Source: Candidatus Elarobacter sp. (lineage in GTDB: Bacteria; Vulcanimicrobiota; Vulcanimicrobiia; Vulcanimicrobiales; Vulcanimicrobiaceae). Taken from it: 8,102 bases of DNA. The position numbers and the translations under genes were made by a program. Shown in pieces: positions 1-7,575 of this stretch (position 1 is the stretch's first letter; every line of letters starts with the position of its first letter). The stretch is from assembly GCA_030150085.1 (NCBI GenBank), contig JASLGJ010000038.1, positions 1 through 8,102 of the forward strand, in the 5' to 3' direction. The notes under the pieces are model-generated. The model was not told the origin of the DNA and did no database searches. It saw only the letters and a program-made list of their open reading frames with translations.

Positions 1-569
1 CGCGGGCCGCCCGCCAGCGCGCGGGCCAGGCGCAGCGCCGCCTCGAGCACGTCGCCTTCGGCCACCTCGTCGACCAGCCCGATCTCCTCGGCCCGCGCGG
101 CCCCGATGGGGTCGCCGCTCAGGATCAGCGCCAGCGCCGCCGCGACCCCGGCCAGGCGCGGCGCGCGCTGGGTGCCGCCCGCGCCGGGCAGCAGCCCGCG
201 CTTGATCTCGGGGAAGGCCAGCTTGGCGCCGGGCGCGGCGACGCGCCGGTCGCAGCTCAGCGCCACTTCCAGCCCGCCGCCCAGGCAGTTGCCCGCGATC
301 GCCGCCACGACGGGCTTGGCCGAGGCGTCGAGCGCGTCGAGCAGGTCGCGGATCGTCGGCCCGGCCGGCGCGGCGCCGAAGCCGCGCATGTCGGCCCCGC
401 CGCTGAAGGTGCCGTTCGCGCCGACCAGCACCAGGGCGCCGACCCGGGGGTCGTCCTGGGCCTGGGCGAGCGACGTCACCAGCGGCGCGATGGCCGCCGC
501 TCCCAGCGCGTTGACCGGCGGGTTGTCGATCGTCAGAACGGCGACACCGTCACGAAGCGTCAGCGACAC
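1..569 (-). CDS. Enoyl-CoA hydratase/isomerase (crotonase) domain, 3' end outside window; probably N-terminal part of a multifunctional beta-oxidation protein
   Basis: Partial gene: 189 N-terminal residues are present and the rest lies beyond position 1. The crotonase fold hydrates trans-2-enoyl-CoA to 3-hydroxyacyl-CoA in the cytoplasm. Visible motifs are NPPVNALG (residues 16-23), the oxyanion-hole segment [10 protein letters not shown] (55-64), [15 protein letters not shown] (93-107) and [17 protein letters not shown] (119-135). Glu101 and Glu121 occupy the positions of the two catalytic glutamates of rat mitochondrial hydratase (Glu144 and Glu164). The IDNPPVNAL opening and the GADxRGF and [15 protein letters not shown] blocks resemble FadB/FadJ and peroxisomal bifunctional enzymes more than stand-alone hydratases, so a 3-hydroxyacyl-CoA dehydrogenase domain may follow outside the window. 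The start is GTG at 569-567, preceded by GGAGG (579-575) with 5-nt spacing. The ATG at 571 is out of frame and stops at once. It lies 48 bp downstream of the TetR gene on the same strand and is probably co-transcribed with it. Confidence 0.88.
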   Translation of the reverse strand, partial: MSLTLRDGVAVLTIDNPPVNALGAAAIAPLVTSLAQAQDDPRVGALVLVGANGTFSGGADMRGFGAAPAGPTIRDLLDALDASAKPVVAAIAGNCLGGGLEVALSCDRRVAAPGAKLAFPEIKRGLLPGAGGTQRAPRLAGVAAALALILSGDPIGAARAEEIGLVDEVAEGDVLEAALRLARALAGGP

Positions 570-583
570 ATTCCCCTCCCCTG

Positions 584-598
584 GCGGGCTCGGCCCGC
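584..598 (-). other. Small perfect hairpin between the TetR gene and the crotonase gene
   Basis: A 6-bp GC-only inverted repeat (GCGGGC/GCCCGC) with a 3-nt loop lies in the 48-bp gap between the regulator stop and the Shine-Dalgarno of the crotonase gene. No T-run follows on the minus strand, so it does not look like an intrinsic terminator. It could tune expression between the two genes (RNA processing or partial polarity), or it may be a chance palindrome in GC-rich DNA. Confidence 0.3.
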
Positions 599-617
599 AG
601 TGCTTGGACCGGCAGAA

Positions 618-1268
618 CTAAAAATCTTCTTTTTCGGAGCGCTCCAGGCGCAGGGTGCGAACCCACAGGGTCGTGATCTGGTCGACCATCGCCGCGACCG
701 GCGGGCGGGGCGAGGCCAGCACCCACTCGACCAGCAGGGCGTTCGAGGCCCCCGCCAGCGCCACGCTCAGCAGGCGAAAGTCGACCCCCGCGACCGGGCG
801 GGCGTCCTCGACCCGGCGCGCCGCCTTGGCCGACTGGCGCACGAACGCCTCGCGCCGCTCGCGCCGGTGCCGCTCGTGCTCGGGGCTGATCCCGACCACT
901 TCGAGCGCGTAGACGCGGGCTCGGCGCGGGTCGCTCGTCAGGTACTCGAAGTAGACCGCGTTGGCCGCGCGGACCCGCTCGCGCATGCTCGCCTCGGGCG
1001 CCTTGAGCACCCCGCGCACCCGCCCGAAGACCTCGTTCGCGATCTGGTCGTAGAGCGCGGTCAGGACCGCTTCGCGCGAGGGGAACTCGTCGTAGAAGTG
1101 GGCCGTCGTGACGCCCGCCCGGCTGCACAGCTGCGGGATCGTGGTCTTGTGGAAGCCCGCCGTGCCGAACAGCTCGAGCGCCGCGTTCATCAGGCGCAGG
1201 CGGCGCGCGGCGCGCCGCTCGGCGGCTGAGAGGCCGCCGTAACGGCGCTCCGACGACTGCTTGGGCAC
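618..1268 (-). CDS. TetR/AcrR-family transcriptional regulator
   Basis: A dimeric one-component repressor family with an N-terminal DNA-binding helix-turn-helix and a C-terminal ligand pocket. Residues here are numbered from the longest possible start (GTG 1316, 232 aa). The HTH domain covers about residues 38-90, with [18 protein letters not shown] (43-60) and the recognition region [17 protein letters not shown] (64-80) clearly matching the family. The remaining all-helical part (about 100-232) is the ligand/dimer domain and carries no motif that identifies a ligand. Three GTG starts are possible: 1316 (no Shine-Dalgarno), 1295 (GGAG 11 nt upstream) and 1268 (GGGGG 8 nt upstream). I chose 1268, giving 216 aa, because it leaves a normal N-terminus of about 25 residues before the HTH and an AT-rich divergent gap. 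The gene diverges from the transporter operon and sits upstream of the beta-oxidation gene, so acyl-CoA or free-acid sensing, as in FadR-type TetR proteins, is a reasonable inference. The start is uncertain; the family is not. Confidence 0.9.
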   Translation of the reverse strand: MPKQSSERRYGGLSAAERRAARRLRLMNAALELFGTAGFHKTTIPQLCSRAGVTTAHFYDEFPSREAVLTALYDQIANEVFGRVRGVLKAPEASMRERVRAANAVYFEYLTSDPRRARVYALEVVGISPEHERHRRERREAFVRQSAKAARRVEDARPVAGVDFRLLSVALAGASNALLVEWVLASPRPPVAAMVDQITTLWVRTLRLERSEKEDF

Positions 1269-1327
1269 GACAGGAACCCCCGCACGGCTTGTCACAAAGA
1301 AGTTTTCTCCATTCACGGGGTACCGCG
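1269..1327. promoter_or_regulatory. Divergent regulatory region between tetR-type gene and livH, with candidate operator
   Basis: This short gap between the regulator and the transport operon is clearly richer in A+T (from about 1288 to 1313) than the flanking coding DNA, as expected for a promoter. It contains the perfect odd-centred palindrome TTGTCACAA at 1289-1297, which could be half or all of a TetR operator. TTGTCA (1289-1294) resembles a -35 box facing livH, but no good -10 box follows at 16-18 nt and the implied transcript start would be too close to the livH start. I therefore assign no exact promoter. GGGG at 1317-1320 probably serves as the livH ribosome binding site, 7 nt before its TTG start. 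Confidence 0.45.
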
Positions 1328-2188
1328 TTGCATCTTTTCTTCCAAGAGCTGATCAACGGCCTCGTCGTAGGCAGCCTCTACGCATTGGTGGCCCTGGGCC
1401 TCGCGCTGGTGTACGGAACGATGGGTATCCCGAACTTCGCGCACGGCCACCTCTACATGCTCGGAGCCTACGTCGCGTTCTTCGGCGTGACCGTCGCCCG
1501 CATCGGGTACTGGCCGGCGCTCCTGCTGGCCGTGGTCGTGCTGGCGGCGCTGGGAGCGGGGCTGGAGCGCGTCGTCTTCCGGCCCCTGCGCAACGCGCCC
1601 GAGGTGAACACGATCATCGCCGCGGTCGGGGTGCTGTTCTTCCTCCAGACCTTGGCCCAGGTCTGGTTCGGGGGCGACTTCCGGGTCCTGCCGACGCCCT
1701 ACGACCACGTGGTCCGCCTGGGCGGCTTCGTCGCCACCCAGCAGCAGCTGATCGTCATCGCGGCCGCGGCGCTGCTGATGGTGCTGCTGTTCCTGTTCCT
1801 CAAGCGCACGCTGCTCGGCGCGACGGTCGAGGCGGTGGCGCAGAACCGCGCCGGCGCGGCGCTGGTCGGAATCGACACCGACCGCGTCTCGACGCTGGTG
1901 TTCGCGATCTCGTCCGGGCTGGCCGCGGCGGCCGCGACGCTGATCGCCTCGATCAGCCTGATCTCGCCCACGATGGGCTTCTCGGTGATCCTCAAGGCCT
2001 TCGCGGTGATCGTGCTGGGCGGGATGGGCAGCATCCCGGGCGCGATCGTGGGGGCCTTCATCCTGGCCTTCGCGGAGAGCTTCGGCGGCACGTACGTCTC
2101 GACCAGCTACCAGGACGTGATCGCGTTCGCGGTGCTGGCGATCATCCTCGCGGTCAAGCCCACCGGGCTGTTCGCGAAGGGCACCTGA
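1328..2188 (+). CDS. livH: HAAT-family ABC transporter permease (LivH type)
   Basis: One of two inner-membrane permeases of a branched-chain-amino-acid-type importer. With the TTG start it has 286 residues, close to the usual 285-308 for the family. The N-terminus reads [20 protein letters not shown] (residues 8-27), the typical LivH opening, followed by the conserved [16 protein letters not shown] (33-48). The cytoplasmic coupling loop that contacts the ATPases is at about 164-187 ([20 protein letters not shown]), and [13 protein letters not shown] (231-243) precedes the last membrane segments. About eight hydrophobic stretches are visible. No ATG occurs before the conserved core. TTG at 1328 is chosen because it gives the normal N-terminus and has GGGG 7 nt upstream; an in-frame TTG at 1289 would add 13 unrelated residues and run into the regulatory region. 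The livM start overlaps its stop by one base. The LivH assignment is firm, but leucine transport specifically is not implied. Confidence 0.93.
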   Translation: MHLFFQELINGLVVGSLYALVALGLALVYGTMGIPNFAHGHLYMLGAYVAFFGVTVARIGYWPALLLAVVVLAALGAGLERVVFRPLRNAPEVNTIIAAVGVLFFLQTLAQVWFGGDFRVLPTPYDHVVRLGGFVATQQQLIVIAAAALLMVLLFLFLKRTLLGATVEAVAQNRAGAALVGIDTDRVSTLVFAISSGLAAAAATLIASISLISPTMGFSVILKAFAVIVLGGMGSIPGAIVGAFILAFAESFGGTYVSTSYQDVIAFAVLAIILAVKPTGLFAKGT

Positions 2189-3162
2189 TGCGGCGCATCC
2201 TGTGGGCGGCGGCCGCGCTCGCCGCGCTGCTCCTGCCGCTGGCGCTGGGAAACTCGTTCTACCTGCACATCCTGGCCGGAGCGTACATCACCGCGATCGC
2301 GGTCTACGGGCTCAACGTCATCCTGGGCTGGACGGGGCTGCTCAACCTCGGCCACGCGGCGTTCTTCGGCGTCGGCGCGTACGGCGTGGCGCTGCTCGAG
2401 ACGCGCCTGGGCTGGCCGTTCTGGCCCGCGCTGCTCGCCGGCTGCCTGGCCGCGATGCTGCTCGGGCTCGTGGTCGGGCTGATCGGGCTGCGCACGCGCG
2501 GCAACTACTTCGCGATCTTCACCGCCGCGATCGGGGTGATGATCGCGACCGTCTTCACCAACTGGCAGGACCTGACCGGGGGCAACATCGGGATCGTCAA
2601 CATCGCCCCGCCCAGCATCGGGCCGTACGCGCTCGACGGCGACGTGGCGAAGTACTACCTGGTCGTGGCCGCGCTGGCGCTCGCGATCCTGATCTGCGCC
2701 CTGGTGCGGCACTCGCTGGTCGGGCGCACCTTCCTGGCCATCGCCGACAACGAGTCGCTGGCGCGCGCGAGCGGGATCGACGTGGCCCGCACCAAGCTGG
2801 TCGCGTTCGTGCTCTCGACCTTCCTGGCCGGCTTCGCGGGCGGGATCTTCGCCATGTACCAGGGCAACCTCGACCCCGGCTCGAGCGGGCTGGACATCAC
2901 CTTCGAGCAGCTGCTGTACCTGGTGATCGGCGGGATCGGCACGCTGGCCGGGCCGCTGCTGGGCACGCTGGTGCTGGTGGCGGTCTCCGAGCTGCTGCAG
3001 GGCATCCAGCAGTACCGCTTCCTGATCTTCGGGCCGCTGCTGGTGCTGCTCGTGATCTTCTTCCCGCGCGGGATCGTGGGCGCGTTCGACCGCCTGGTCG
3101 CGCCGCGCTTGCGGCGCCGGCCGGTGGGACCGGTCGGCGACGCCGAGGCGGCGCTGCGCTGA
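2188..3162 (+). CDS. livM: HAAT-family ABC transporter permease (LivM type)
   Basis: The second membrane subunit, partner of LivH. It has 324 residues, within the normal LivM size range once the extra N-terminal helix is counted. A hydrophobic first helix (about 4-22) is followed by the family hallmark [20 protein letters not shown] (46-65). [16 protein letters not shown] (101-116) and GNIGIVNI (132-139) are also typical of LivM. The ATPase-contact loop is [20 protein letters not shown] (179-198), and [14 protein letters not shown] (247-260) precedes the last helices and FFPRGIVG (291-298). The C-terminal tail after about residue 300 is basic, then polar, and probably cytoplasmic. The ATG overlaps the livH stop (TGATG), and its own stop overlaps the livG start in the same way, so the three genes are translationally coupled. 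Confidence 0.94.
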   Translation: MRRILWAAAALAALLLPLALGNSFYLHILAGAYITAIAVYGLNVILGWTGLLNLGHAAFFGVGAYGVALLETRLGWPFWPALLAGCLAAMLLGLVVGLIGLRTRGNYFAIFTAAIGVMIATVFTNWQDLTGGNIGIVNIAPPSIGPYALDGDVAKYYLVVAALALAILICALVRHSLVGRTFLAIADNESLARASGIDVARTKLVAFVLSTFLAGFAGGIFAMYQGNLDPGSSGLDITFEQLLYLVIGGIGTLAGPLLGTLVLVAVSELLQGIQQYRFLIFGPLLVLLVIFFPRGIVGAFDRLVAPRLRRRPVGPVGDAEAALR

Positions 3163-3926
3163 TGCTGCTCGAGGTGCGCGACGCCACCAAACGCTTCGGC
3201 GGCCTGGTCGCCGTCGACCGGGTCAGCTTCGGCGTGCCGGCCGGCCACATCAAGGCCATCATCGGTCCCAACGGGGCCGGCAAGTCCACCCTGTTCAACC
3301 TGATCTCGGGCTTCTACCCGGCGACGTCGGGCAGCCTGGCGTTCGACGGCGCCGACATCACGCGCGAGCCGATGCACGCCATCGCCCGGCGCGGGATCGC
3401 GCGGACCTTCCAGACCACCAGCCTGTTCGCGCACCAGACCGTGCTCGACAACGCCGTCGTGGGCTGGCGGATGCACACCCGCAGCAACGTGCTCGACGCG
3501 CTGCTGCGCACGCCGCGCAGCCGGCGCGAGGAGGCCGAGAGCCGCGAGCGGGCCATGGAAGCGCTGCGCTTCGCGGGAATCGCGCCGCTGGCCGCGCGCA
3601 TCGCGGGCTCGATCCCGCAGGAGGCGCAAAAGCGCCTGGCGATCGCGATCGCGCTCACCGCCGACCCCAAGCTGGTGCTGCTCGACGAGCCGGTGGCCGG
3701 CGTCACCGCCGAGGAGACCGACGCGCACGCCGAGCTGATCCGCAGCATGGCCCGCAAGGGCCACACGATCTGCCTGGTCGAGCACAAGATGAACCTGGTG
3801 ATGGGGCTGGCCGACTCGATCGTGGTGCTGCACCACGGGCGCAAGATCGCCGAGGGCACCCCAGCCGAAGTGCAGGCCGACCCAGCCGTGATCGAAGCGT
3901 ACCTGGGAGCGCTGGCCCGTGCTTGA
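3162..3926 (+). CDS. livG: HAAT-family ABC transporter ATP-binding protein (LivG type)
   Basis: The first of two cytoplasmic ATPases that power the importer; 254 residues, normal for LivG. Walker A is GPNGAGKST (35-43), the Q-loop glutamine is Q84 in ARTFQT, Walker B with catalytic Glu is LVLLDE (171-176), the D-loop region is [10 protein letters not shown] (178-187) and the switch histidine is H208 in LVEHKM. The family insert between the Q-loop and the signature (about 100-135) is present, as in LivG. The unusual point is the ABC signature: where LSxGxQ is expected the sequence reads [16 protein letters not shown] (150-165), keeping the final Gln but lacking the conserved Ser and Gly. The start overlaps the livM stop by one base. 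GGGAG near 3904-3908, inside the end of this gene, may serve the next gene. Function as an importer ATPase is very likely from context. Confidence 0.93.
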   Translation: MLLEVRDATKRFGGLVAVDRVSFGVPAGHIKAIIGPNGAGKSTLFNLISGFYPATSGSLAFDGADITREPMHAIARRGIARTFQTTSLFAHQTVLDNAVVGWRMHTRSNVLDALLRTPRSRREEAESRERAMEALRFAGIAPLAARIAGSIPQEAQKRLAIAIALTADPKLVLLDEPVAGVTAEETDAHAELIRSMARKGHTICLVEHKMNLVMGLADSIVVLHHGRKIAEGTPAEVQADPAVIEAYLGALARA

Positions 3927-4626
3927 GGTGCGCGGCTTGCGGGTGCGCTACGGCAGCGCCGCGCCGGCGCTGGACGGCGTCGACCTGACCGTCGCGCCGG
4001 GCGAGTGCGTGACGCTGCTGGGCGCCAACGGCGCGGGCAAGACCTCGCTCTTCGGCGCGCTCAGCGGGCTGCTCCCGTCCGAGGGCGAGATCCGCTTCGG
4101 CGGGCGCGAGCTGCGCCGGCTGCGGGCCGACGCGATCGTCGCGCTGGGCATCGCGCAGTGCCCTGAAGGGCGCAAGCTCTTCCCCGACCTCTCGGTCGAG
4201 AAGAACCTGCGCCTGGGCGCCTACGTCGGGCGGCGCGACCGGCGCGGCACCGAGGAGACGCTGGAGCGCGTGTGCGCGCTGTTCCCCGACGTGCGCGACA
4301 AGCTGCGCGCGCCGGCCGGGGCGCTCAGCGGCGGCCAGCAGCAGATGGTCGCGATCGGGCGCGCGCTGATGGCGCGCCCCAAGCTGCTCCTGCTCGACGA
4401 GCCGTCGCTGGGCCTGGCCCCGCGCATGGTGGCCGCGATGCTCGACGCGATCGCGGCGATCAACCGGGCCGGCACGATGGTGCTGCTGGCCGAGCAGAAC
4501 GCGTTCGCCGCGCTCTCGATCGCGCGGCGCGGCTACGTGCTGGCGAACGGCCGGATGGTGCTCGAAGGCTCGGCGAGCGCCTTGCAACAGAACGAGCTGG
4601 TCAAAAAGGCGTTCATCGGCGCCTGA
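3919..4626 (+). CDS. livF: HAAT-family ABC transporter ATP-binding protein (LivF type)
   Basis: The second ATPase of the importer, presumed to pair with the LivG protein; 235 residues, the usual LivF length. Walker A is GANGAGKTS (35-43), followed by the LivF-typical [21 protein letters not shown] region (81-101), a perfect LSGGQQQM signature (136-143), Walker [14 protein letters not shown] (156-168) and [11 protein letters not shown] (189-199). Gln at the H-loop position (AEQNA) is normal for LivF proteins, which usually read VEQN. The GTG start at 3919 overlaps the end of livG by 8 nt, with GGGAG about 10 nt upstream, and the homology begins immediately ([12 protein letters not shown]), so no other start is plausible. 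Because this subunit has an intact signature, the pair would have one canonical and one altered composite ATP site if the LivG change is real. Confidence 0.94.
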   Translation: MLEVRGLRVRYGSAAPALDGVDLTVAPGECVTLLGANGAGKTSLFGALSGLLPSEGEIRFGGRELRRLRADAIVALGIAQCPEGRKLFPDLSVEKNLRLGAYVGRRDRRGTEETLERVCALFPDVRDKLRAPAGALSGGQQQMVAIGRALMARPKLLLLDEPSLGLAPRMVAAMLDAIAAINRAGTMVLLAEQNAFAALSIARRGYVLANGRMVLEGSASALQQNELVKKAFIGA

Positions 4627-4631
4627 ACTAC

Positions 4632-4637
4632 AGGAGG
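4632..4637 (+). promoter_or_regulatory. Strong Shine-Dalgarno for the binding-protein gene
   Basis: A perfect AGGAGG stands 5 nt before the ATG at 4643. It is the strongest ribosome binding site in the operon; the other cistrons use coupled or weak sites. This fits the need for binding protein in molar excess over the membrane complex. Confidence 0.8.
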
Positions 4638-4642
4638 ATCGC

Positions 4643-5812
4643 ATGCTACGTACACTTCGAGCGGCAATCGCGGGCGCGCTGGTCGTCGGGATCGCGTCCA
4701 CGCTCGGCGCGACCGCGCAGACGTCCGACACGATCACGATCGGCTACACCGGCCCGCTCAGCGGCGGCGCCGCGTCCTACGGCCTCGACGTCCAGCGCGG
4801 GCTGCAGATGGCGATCGACGAGCTCAACGCCGACGGCGGGGTGAAGGTCGGCGGCCAGAAGCGGACCTTCAAGCTGGTCTCGCTCGACGACCAGTACCGC
4901 CCGCCCAACAGCGTCAGCAACGCCAAGCAGCTCGTCCAGCGCAACGGCGCGGCGGTCGTGTTCTGCCCGCACTCGGGCGGCATCCTGGCGATCGAGGCCT
5001 TCAACGACAAGTCGCCCAAGTTCGTGCTGGGCGCCTACTCCAGCGAGCCGGCGATCCTCAAGCAGAACAACACCATGACGGTGATGATCCCGCCCGCCTA
5101 CGACGCCTACTTCAAGCCCTACGCCGGGATCGAGATGAAGCGCTTCGGCAAGCGGCTGGGCCTGCTGGCCACCACGACCGCATACGGCAACGCCTGGACC
5201 AAGGGGTTCTCGGCCGAGTGGCAAGCCGAAGGCGGCACGGTGCTGGGGAACAACAGCGTCGACTACAACACGACGACCGACTTCGCGGGCGCGGTCAGCA
5301 AGACGCTGGCCGACAAGCCCGACGTGATCCTCGTCGGCGGCCCCTCGCAGCCGACCGGCCTGGTGATGAAGGCGGCCCGCGACCAGGGCTTCAAGGGCGG
5401 CTTCGCGATCATGGACCAGGCCAAGTACGACCAGATCTCGCAGGTGATTCCGGTCGCCGGCCAAGAGGGCTCGGTCGGCGTGGTGCCCTTCGCCGACTAC
5501 CCCGGCAACGGCACGCGCGCGTTCCTCGACGCGTACACCAAGAAGTTCGGCACCTCGCGCGGGCCCAACACCGAGGTCTCGCTCAACTACGAGGCGATGC
5601 ACGTGATCGGCGAGGCGATCTCGCTGGCCGGCAGCACCGACCCGGCGGCGGTCATGAGCAAGGTCTCTCAGGCCTCCAAGCAGATCCCCTCGAAGTACAG
5701 CCCGGCCACGATCCACAGCATCACCAAGGCCGGCCACATGGTGATCGACAACTACGGCGCCCAGGTGCTGCACGGCAAGTACGTGCGCTTCCCGGTGCCC
5801 TTCACGGAGTAA
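4643..5812 (+). CDS. Periplasmic substrate-binding protein of HAAT ABC importer (LivK-like, type I fold)
   Basis: Captures the solute in the periplasm and delivers it to LivH/LivM. It has 389 residues, typical for Peripla_BP_6 family proteins. A Sec signal peptide is evident: basic MLRTLR, a hydrophobic stretch (about 7-22) and an AxA cleavage site, ATA|Q, after residue 25, with no lipobox Cys. The mature protein starts with the family pattern ITIGYTGPLSGGAASYG (31-47), then GLQMAIDELNADGGV (53-67), DDQYRPPNSVSNAKQLV (82-98, typical helix of lobe 1), and the inter-lobe and second-lobe segments around 165-245 (AYGNAW at 180-185, DFAGAVSK at 213-220, DVILVGG at 227-233). The ligand cannot be read from the sequence. 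Linkage to a CoA ligase and a beta-oxidation gene points to an organic acid rather than an amino acid, but that is inference. The gene lies 16 bp after livF and 8 bp before the ligase. Confidence 0.93.
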   Translation: MLRTLRAAIAGALVVGIASTLGATAQTSDTITIGYTGPLSGGAASYGLDVQRGLQMAIDELNADGGVKVGGQKRTFKLVSLDDQYRPPNSVSNAKQLVQRNGAAVVFCPHSGGILAIEAFNDKSPKFVLGAYSSEPAILKQNNTMTVMIPPAYDAYFKPYAGIEMKRFGKRLGLLATTTAYGNAWTKGFSAEWQAEGGTVLGNNSVDYNTTTDFAGAVSKTLADKPDVILVGGPSQPTGLVMKAARDQGFKGGFAIMDQAKYDQISQVIPVAGQEGSVGVVPFADYPGNGTRAFLDAYTKKFGTSRGPNTEVSLNYEAMHVIGEAISLAGSTDPAAVMSKVSQASKQIPSKYSPATIHSITKAGHMVIDNYGAQVLHGKYVRFPVPFTE

Positions 5813-5820
5813 ACCCACCG

Positions 5821-7443
5821 ATGCGCGGCTCGATGATGGAGACCCCACTGCTGGTGAGCTCGATCATCGAGCACGCGGCGCGCTTCCACGGCGACGCCGA
5901 GATCGTCTCGCGCAGCGTGGAGGGCCCGCTCCACCGCACCACCTACCGCGCGGTGCGAAACCGCGCCGCCCAGCTCGCCAACGCGCTGCGCGCGCTGGGG
6001 GTGGAGAGCGGCGACCGCATCGGGACGCTGGCCTGGAACACCTGGCGCCACCTCGAGACGTACTACGGCGTGTCGGGGATCGGCGCGGTGTGCCACACCA
6101 TCAACCCGCGCCTGCACGCCGATCAGATCGCGTACATCGTCAACCACGCGGACGACCGCTGGATCCTCACCGACCTGACCTTCGTGCCCCAGCTCGAAGC
6201 GCTCCAGGAGCGGCTGCCCGGCGTGCGCGGCTTCATCGTCCTGACCGACGAGGCGCACCTGCCGTCGACCGCGCTGCGGGGCGCGCTGTGCTACGAGACG
6301 CTGCTCGCCGCGCAGCCGGCCGCCATCGCCTGGCCGGCGTTCGCCGAGAACGACGCGGCGGCGATGTGCTACACCTCGGGCACGACCGGCGAGCCCAAGG
6401 GCGTGCTCTACTCGCACCGCTCGGTGGTGCTGCACGCCATGGCCGGGGTGATGGCCGAGGCCTCGCGGCGGCAGATCAGCAGCGCGTCGTTCCTGCCGAT
6501 CGTGCCGATGTTCCACGTCAACGCTTGGGGCTACCCGTACTCCGCACCGATGATCGGCGCCAAGCTGGTGTTCGCGGGGCCGCTGAACGACCCGGAGAGC
6601 TTGTACGAGCTGCTCGAAGGCGAGCAGGTGCAGACCGCCGCGGCGGTGCCGGTGATCTGGCTGCGGCTGCTCGCATATTTGGAGGAGACGGGAAAGCCGC
6701 TGACCGCGCTGCGCGCGCTGCGGGTGGGCGGCTCGGCCGCGCCGGCCTCGATGATCGAGGCCTACGAGGCGCGCGGGGTCGAGGTGATCCACGGCTGGGG
6801 GATCACCCAGACCAGCCCGATCTGCACCACCGGCTCGGTCAAGGCGAAGCACCGCGACCCGGCGATCCGGCTGAAGTACCAGCGCCGCGCGGGCCGGATC
6901 GTGTACGGCGTGCAGGCCCGCATCGTGGCCGACGACGGCACCGTGCAGCCCGACGACGGCGCATCGGAGGGCGAGCTGCAGGTGCGCGGCCCGTGGGTCA
7001 CCGGCGAGTACTACGCCAACCCGGAAGCGACGGCGGCGCAGTTCACCGAGGACGGGTGGTTCAAGACGGGCGACATCGCGACGCTCGACGGCGACGGCTA
7101 CTTGACGATCCGCGACCGCAGCAAGGACCTGATCAAGTCGGGCGGGGAGTGGATCAGCTCGATCGACCTGGAGAACGCCGCGGTGGGGCATCCGGAGATC
7201 GTGGAAGCCGCCGCGATCGCCGTGCCGCACCCGACCTGGGCGGAACGGCCGCTGCTGGTAGTGGTGAAGACGCCGGGCAGCGCACTGGACCGCGACAGCG
7301 TGCTGGCCTACCTCAACGACAAGGTGGCGAGGTGGTGGTTGCCGGACGATGTGGTGTTCGTGGACGAGCTGCCCCACGCGGCGACGGGAAAAGTGTCGAA
7401 GCGAACGTTGCGCGAGCAGTTCGCGGGGGAAGCGGCTCGATAG
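5821..7443 (+). CDS. AMP-forming acyl-CoA synthetase (fatty-acid/aryl-CoA ligase)
   Basis: Activates a carboxylic acid to its CoA thioester through an acyl-adenylate. It has 540 residues, close to the 541-residue Thermus thermophilus long-chain acyl-CoA synthetase, which it resembles in layout. Seen motifs: the P-loop [11 protein letters not shown] (184-194); [14 protein letters not shown] (224-237), including the Trp that gates the fatty-acid tunnel in the Thermus enzyme (here W236); GWGITQTSP (325-333); the adenine/ribose motif WFKTGD (413-418) with [20 protein letters not shown] (425-444) at the hinge; and ATGKVSKR (521-528) with the C-terminal catalytic lysine K524. The usual Glu of the GxGxTE motif is Gln330 here. 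The chain length or aryl preference cannot be read. ATG 5821 is chosen because GGAG, overlapping the end of the binding-protein gene, lies 11 nt upstream; ATG 5833 or 5836 would shorten it by 4-5 residues with no site. It is the last gene of the operon and links uptake to metabolism. Confidence 0.94.
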   Translation: MRGSMMETPLLVSSIIEHAARFHGDAEIVSRSVEGPLHRTTYRAVRNRAAQLANALRALGVESGDRIGTLAWNTWRHLETYYGVSGIGAVCHTINPRLHADQIAYIVNHADDRWILTDLTFVPQLEALQERLPGVRGFIVLTDEAHLPSTALRGALCYETLLAAQPAAIAWPAFAENDAAAMCYTSGTTGEPKGVLYSHRSVVLHAMAGVMAEASRRQISSASFLPIVPMFHVNAWGYPYSAPMIGAKLVFAGPLNDPESLYELLEGEQVQTAAAVPVIWLRLLAYLEETGKPLTALRALRVGGSAAPASMIEAYEARGVEVIHGWGITQTSPICTTGSVKAKHRDPAIRLKYQRRAGRIVYGVQARIVADDGTVQPDDGASEGELQVRGPWVTGEYYANPEATAAQFTEDGWFKTGDIATLDGDGYLTIRDRSKDLIKSGGEWISSIDLENAAVGHPEIVEAAAIAVPHPTWAERPLLVVVKTPGSALDRDSVLAYLNDKVARWWLPDDVVFVDELPHAATGKVSKRTLREQFAGEAAR

Positions 7444-7575
7444 AGAAAATGAGCGCCAGCCAGAGAAATGTTGGCGGTGGTCTGCCCGCATCTGCACGTT
7501 CTCATCCTCGATGGCCCGGCCGCACGCGATCTCTGGCTTTCCAGGCCTCAGGCGTCGCAGATCACCGGGGCGGCA
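7444..7575. other. Convergent intergenic region, no gene or terminator identified
   Basis: These 132 bp separate the end of the ligase gene from the end of the minus-strand small gene. An 8-bp inverted repeat, AGCCAGAG (7458-7465) and CTCTGGCT (7531-7538), is separated by 65 nt. No stem followed by a T-run is visible for either strand, so no terminator is called. Base composition is intermediate between the GC-rich left part and the lower-GC right part, so the junction of the atypical segment probably lies in or close to this stretch. Confidence 0.4.

Noticed and set aside
106..621. 171-codon plus-strand open frame over the crotonase gene
   Set aside because: It is a Ser/Ala/Pro/Arg-rich shadow. 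The minus strand carries clear crotonase motifs with both catalytic glutamates.
1289..1317. Sigma-70 promoter for livH with TTGTCA as -35
   Set aside because: The hexamer at the proper spacing (TTCACG) is a poor -10, and the transcript would start almost on the start codon. Kept only as a candidate operator palindrome.
2655..3836. Long minus-strand open frame across livM and livG
   Set aside because: It is a shadow frame of two well-supported overlapping genes and has no recognisable motif.
1328..5812. Naming the importer as a leucine/isoleucine/valine transporter
   Set aside because: Subunit similarity shows the HAAT family only. The linked CoA ligase and crotonase make an organic-acid substrate more likely, and the ligand residues cannot be interpreted by eye.
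5218..5820. Upstream in-frame extension of the ligase reading frame
   Set aside because: The added sequence is an out-of-frame reading of the binding-protein gene, rich in Arg and Gly. Ligase homology begins only after about 5833, and ATG 5821 has a reasonable ribosome site.
4646..5848. 400-codon open frame antisense to the binding-protein gene
   Set aside because: It is a low-complexity Arg/Ala/Val/Asp/His-rich translation typical of the reverse frame of GC-rich coding DNA. The plus strand has a signal peptide, a perfect Shine-Dalgarno and family motifs.
5752..7497. 581-codon open frame antisense to the acyl-CoA ligase
   Set aside because: Its composition is biased in the same way as other reverse frames of GC-rich genes, with no domain motifs. 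The plus-strand ligase has all adenylation motifs in order.
7444..7575. Intrinsic terminator or insertion-sequence end after the ligase
   Set aside because: The 8-bp inverted repeat has a 65-nt gap and no T-run, and no transposase fragment or target-site duplication could be identified.
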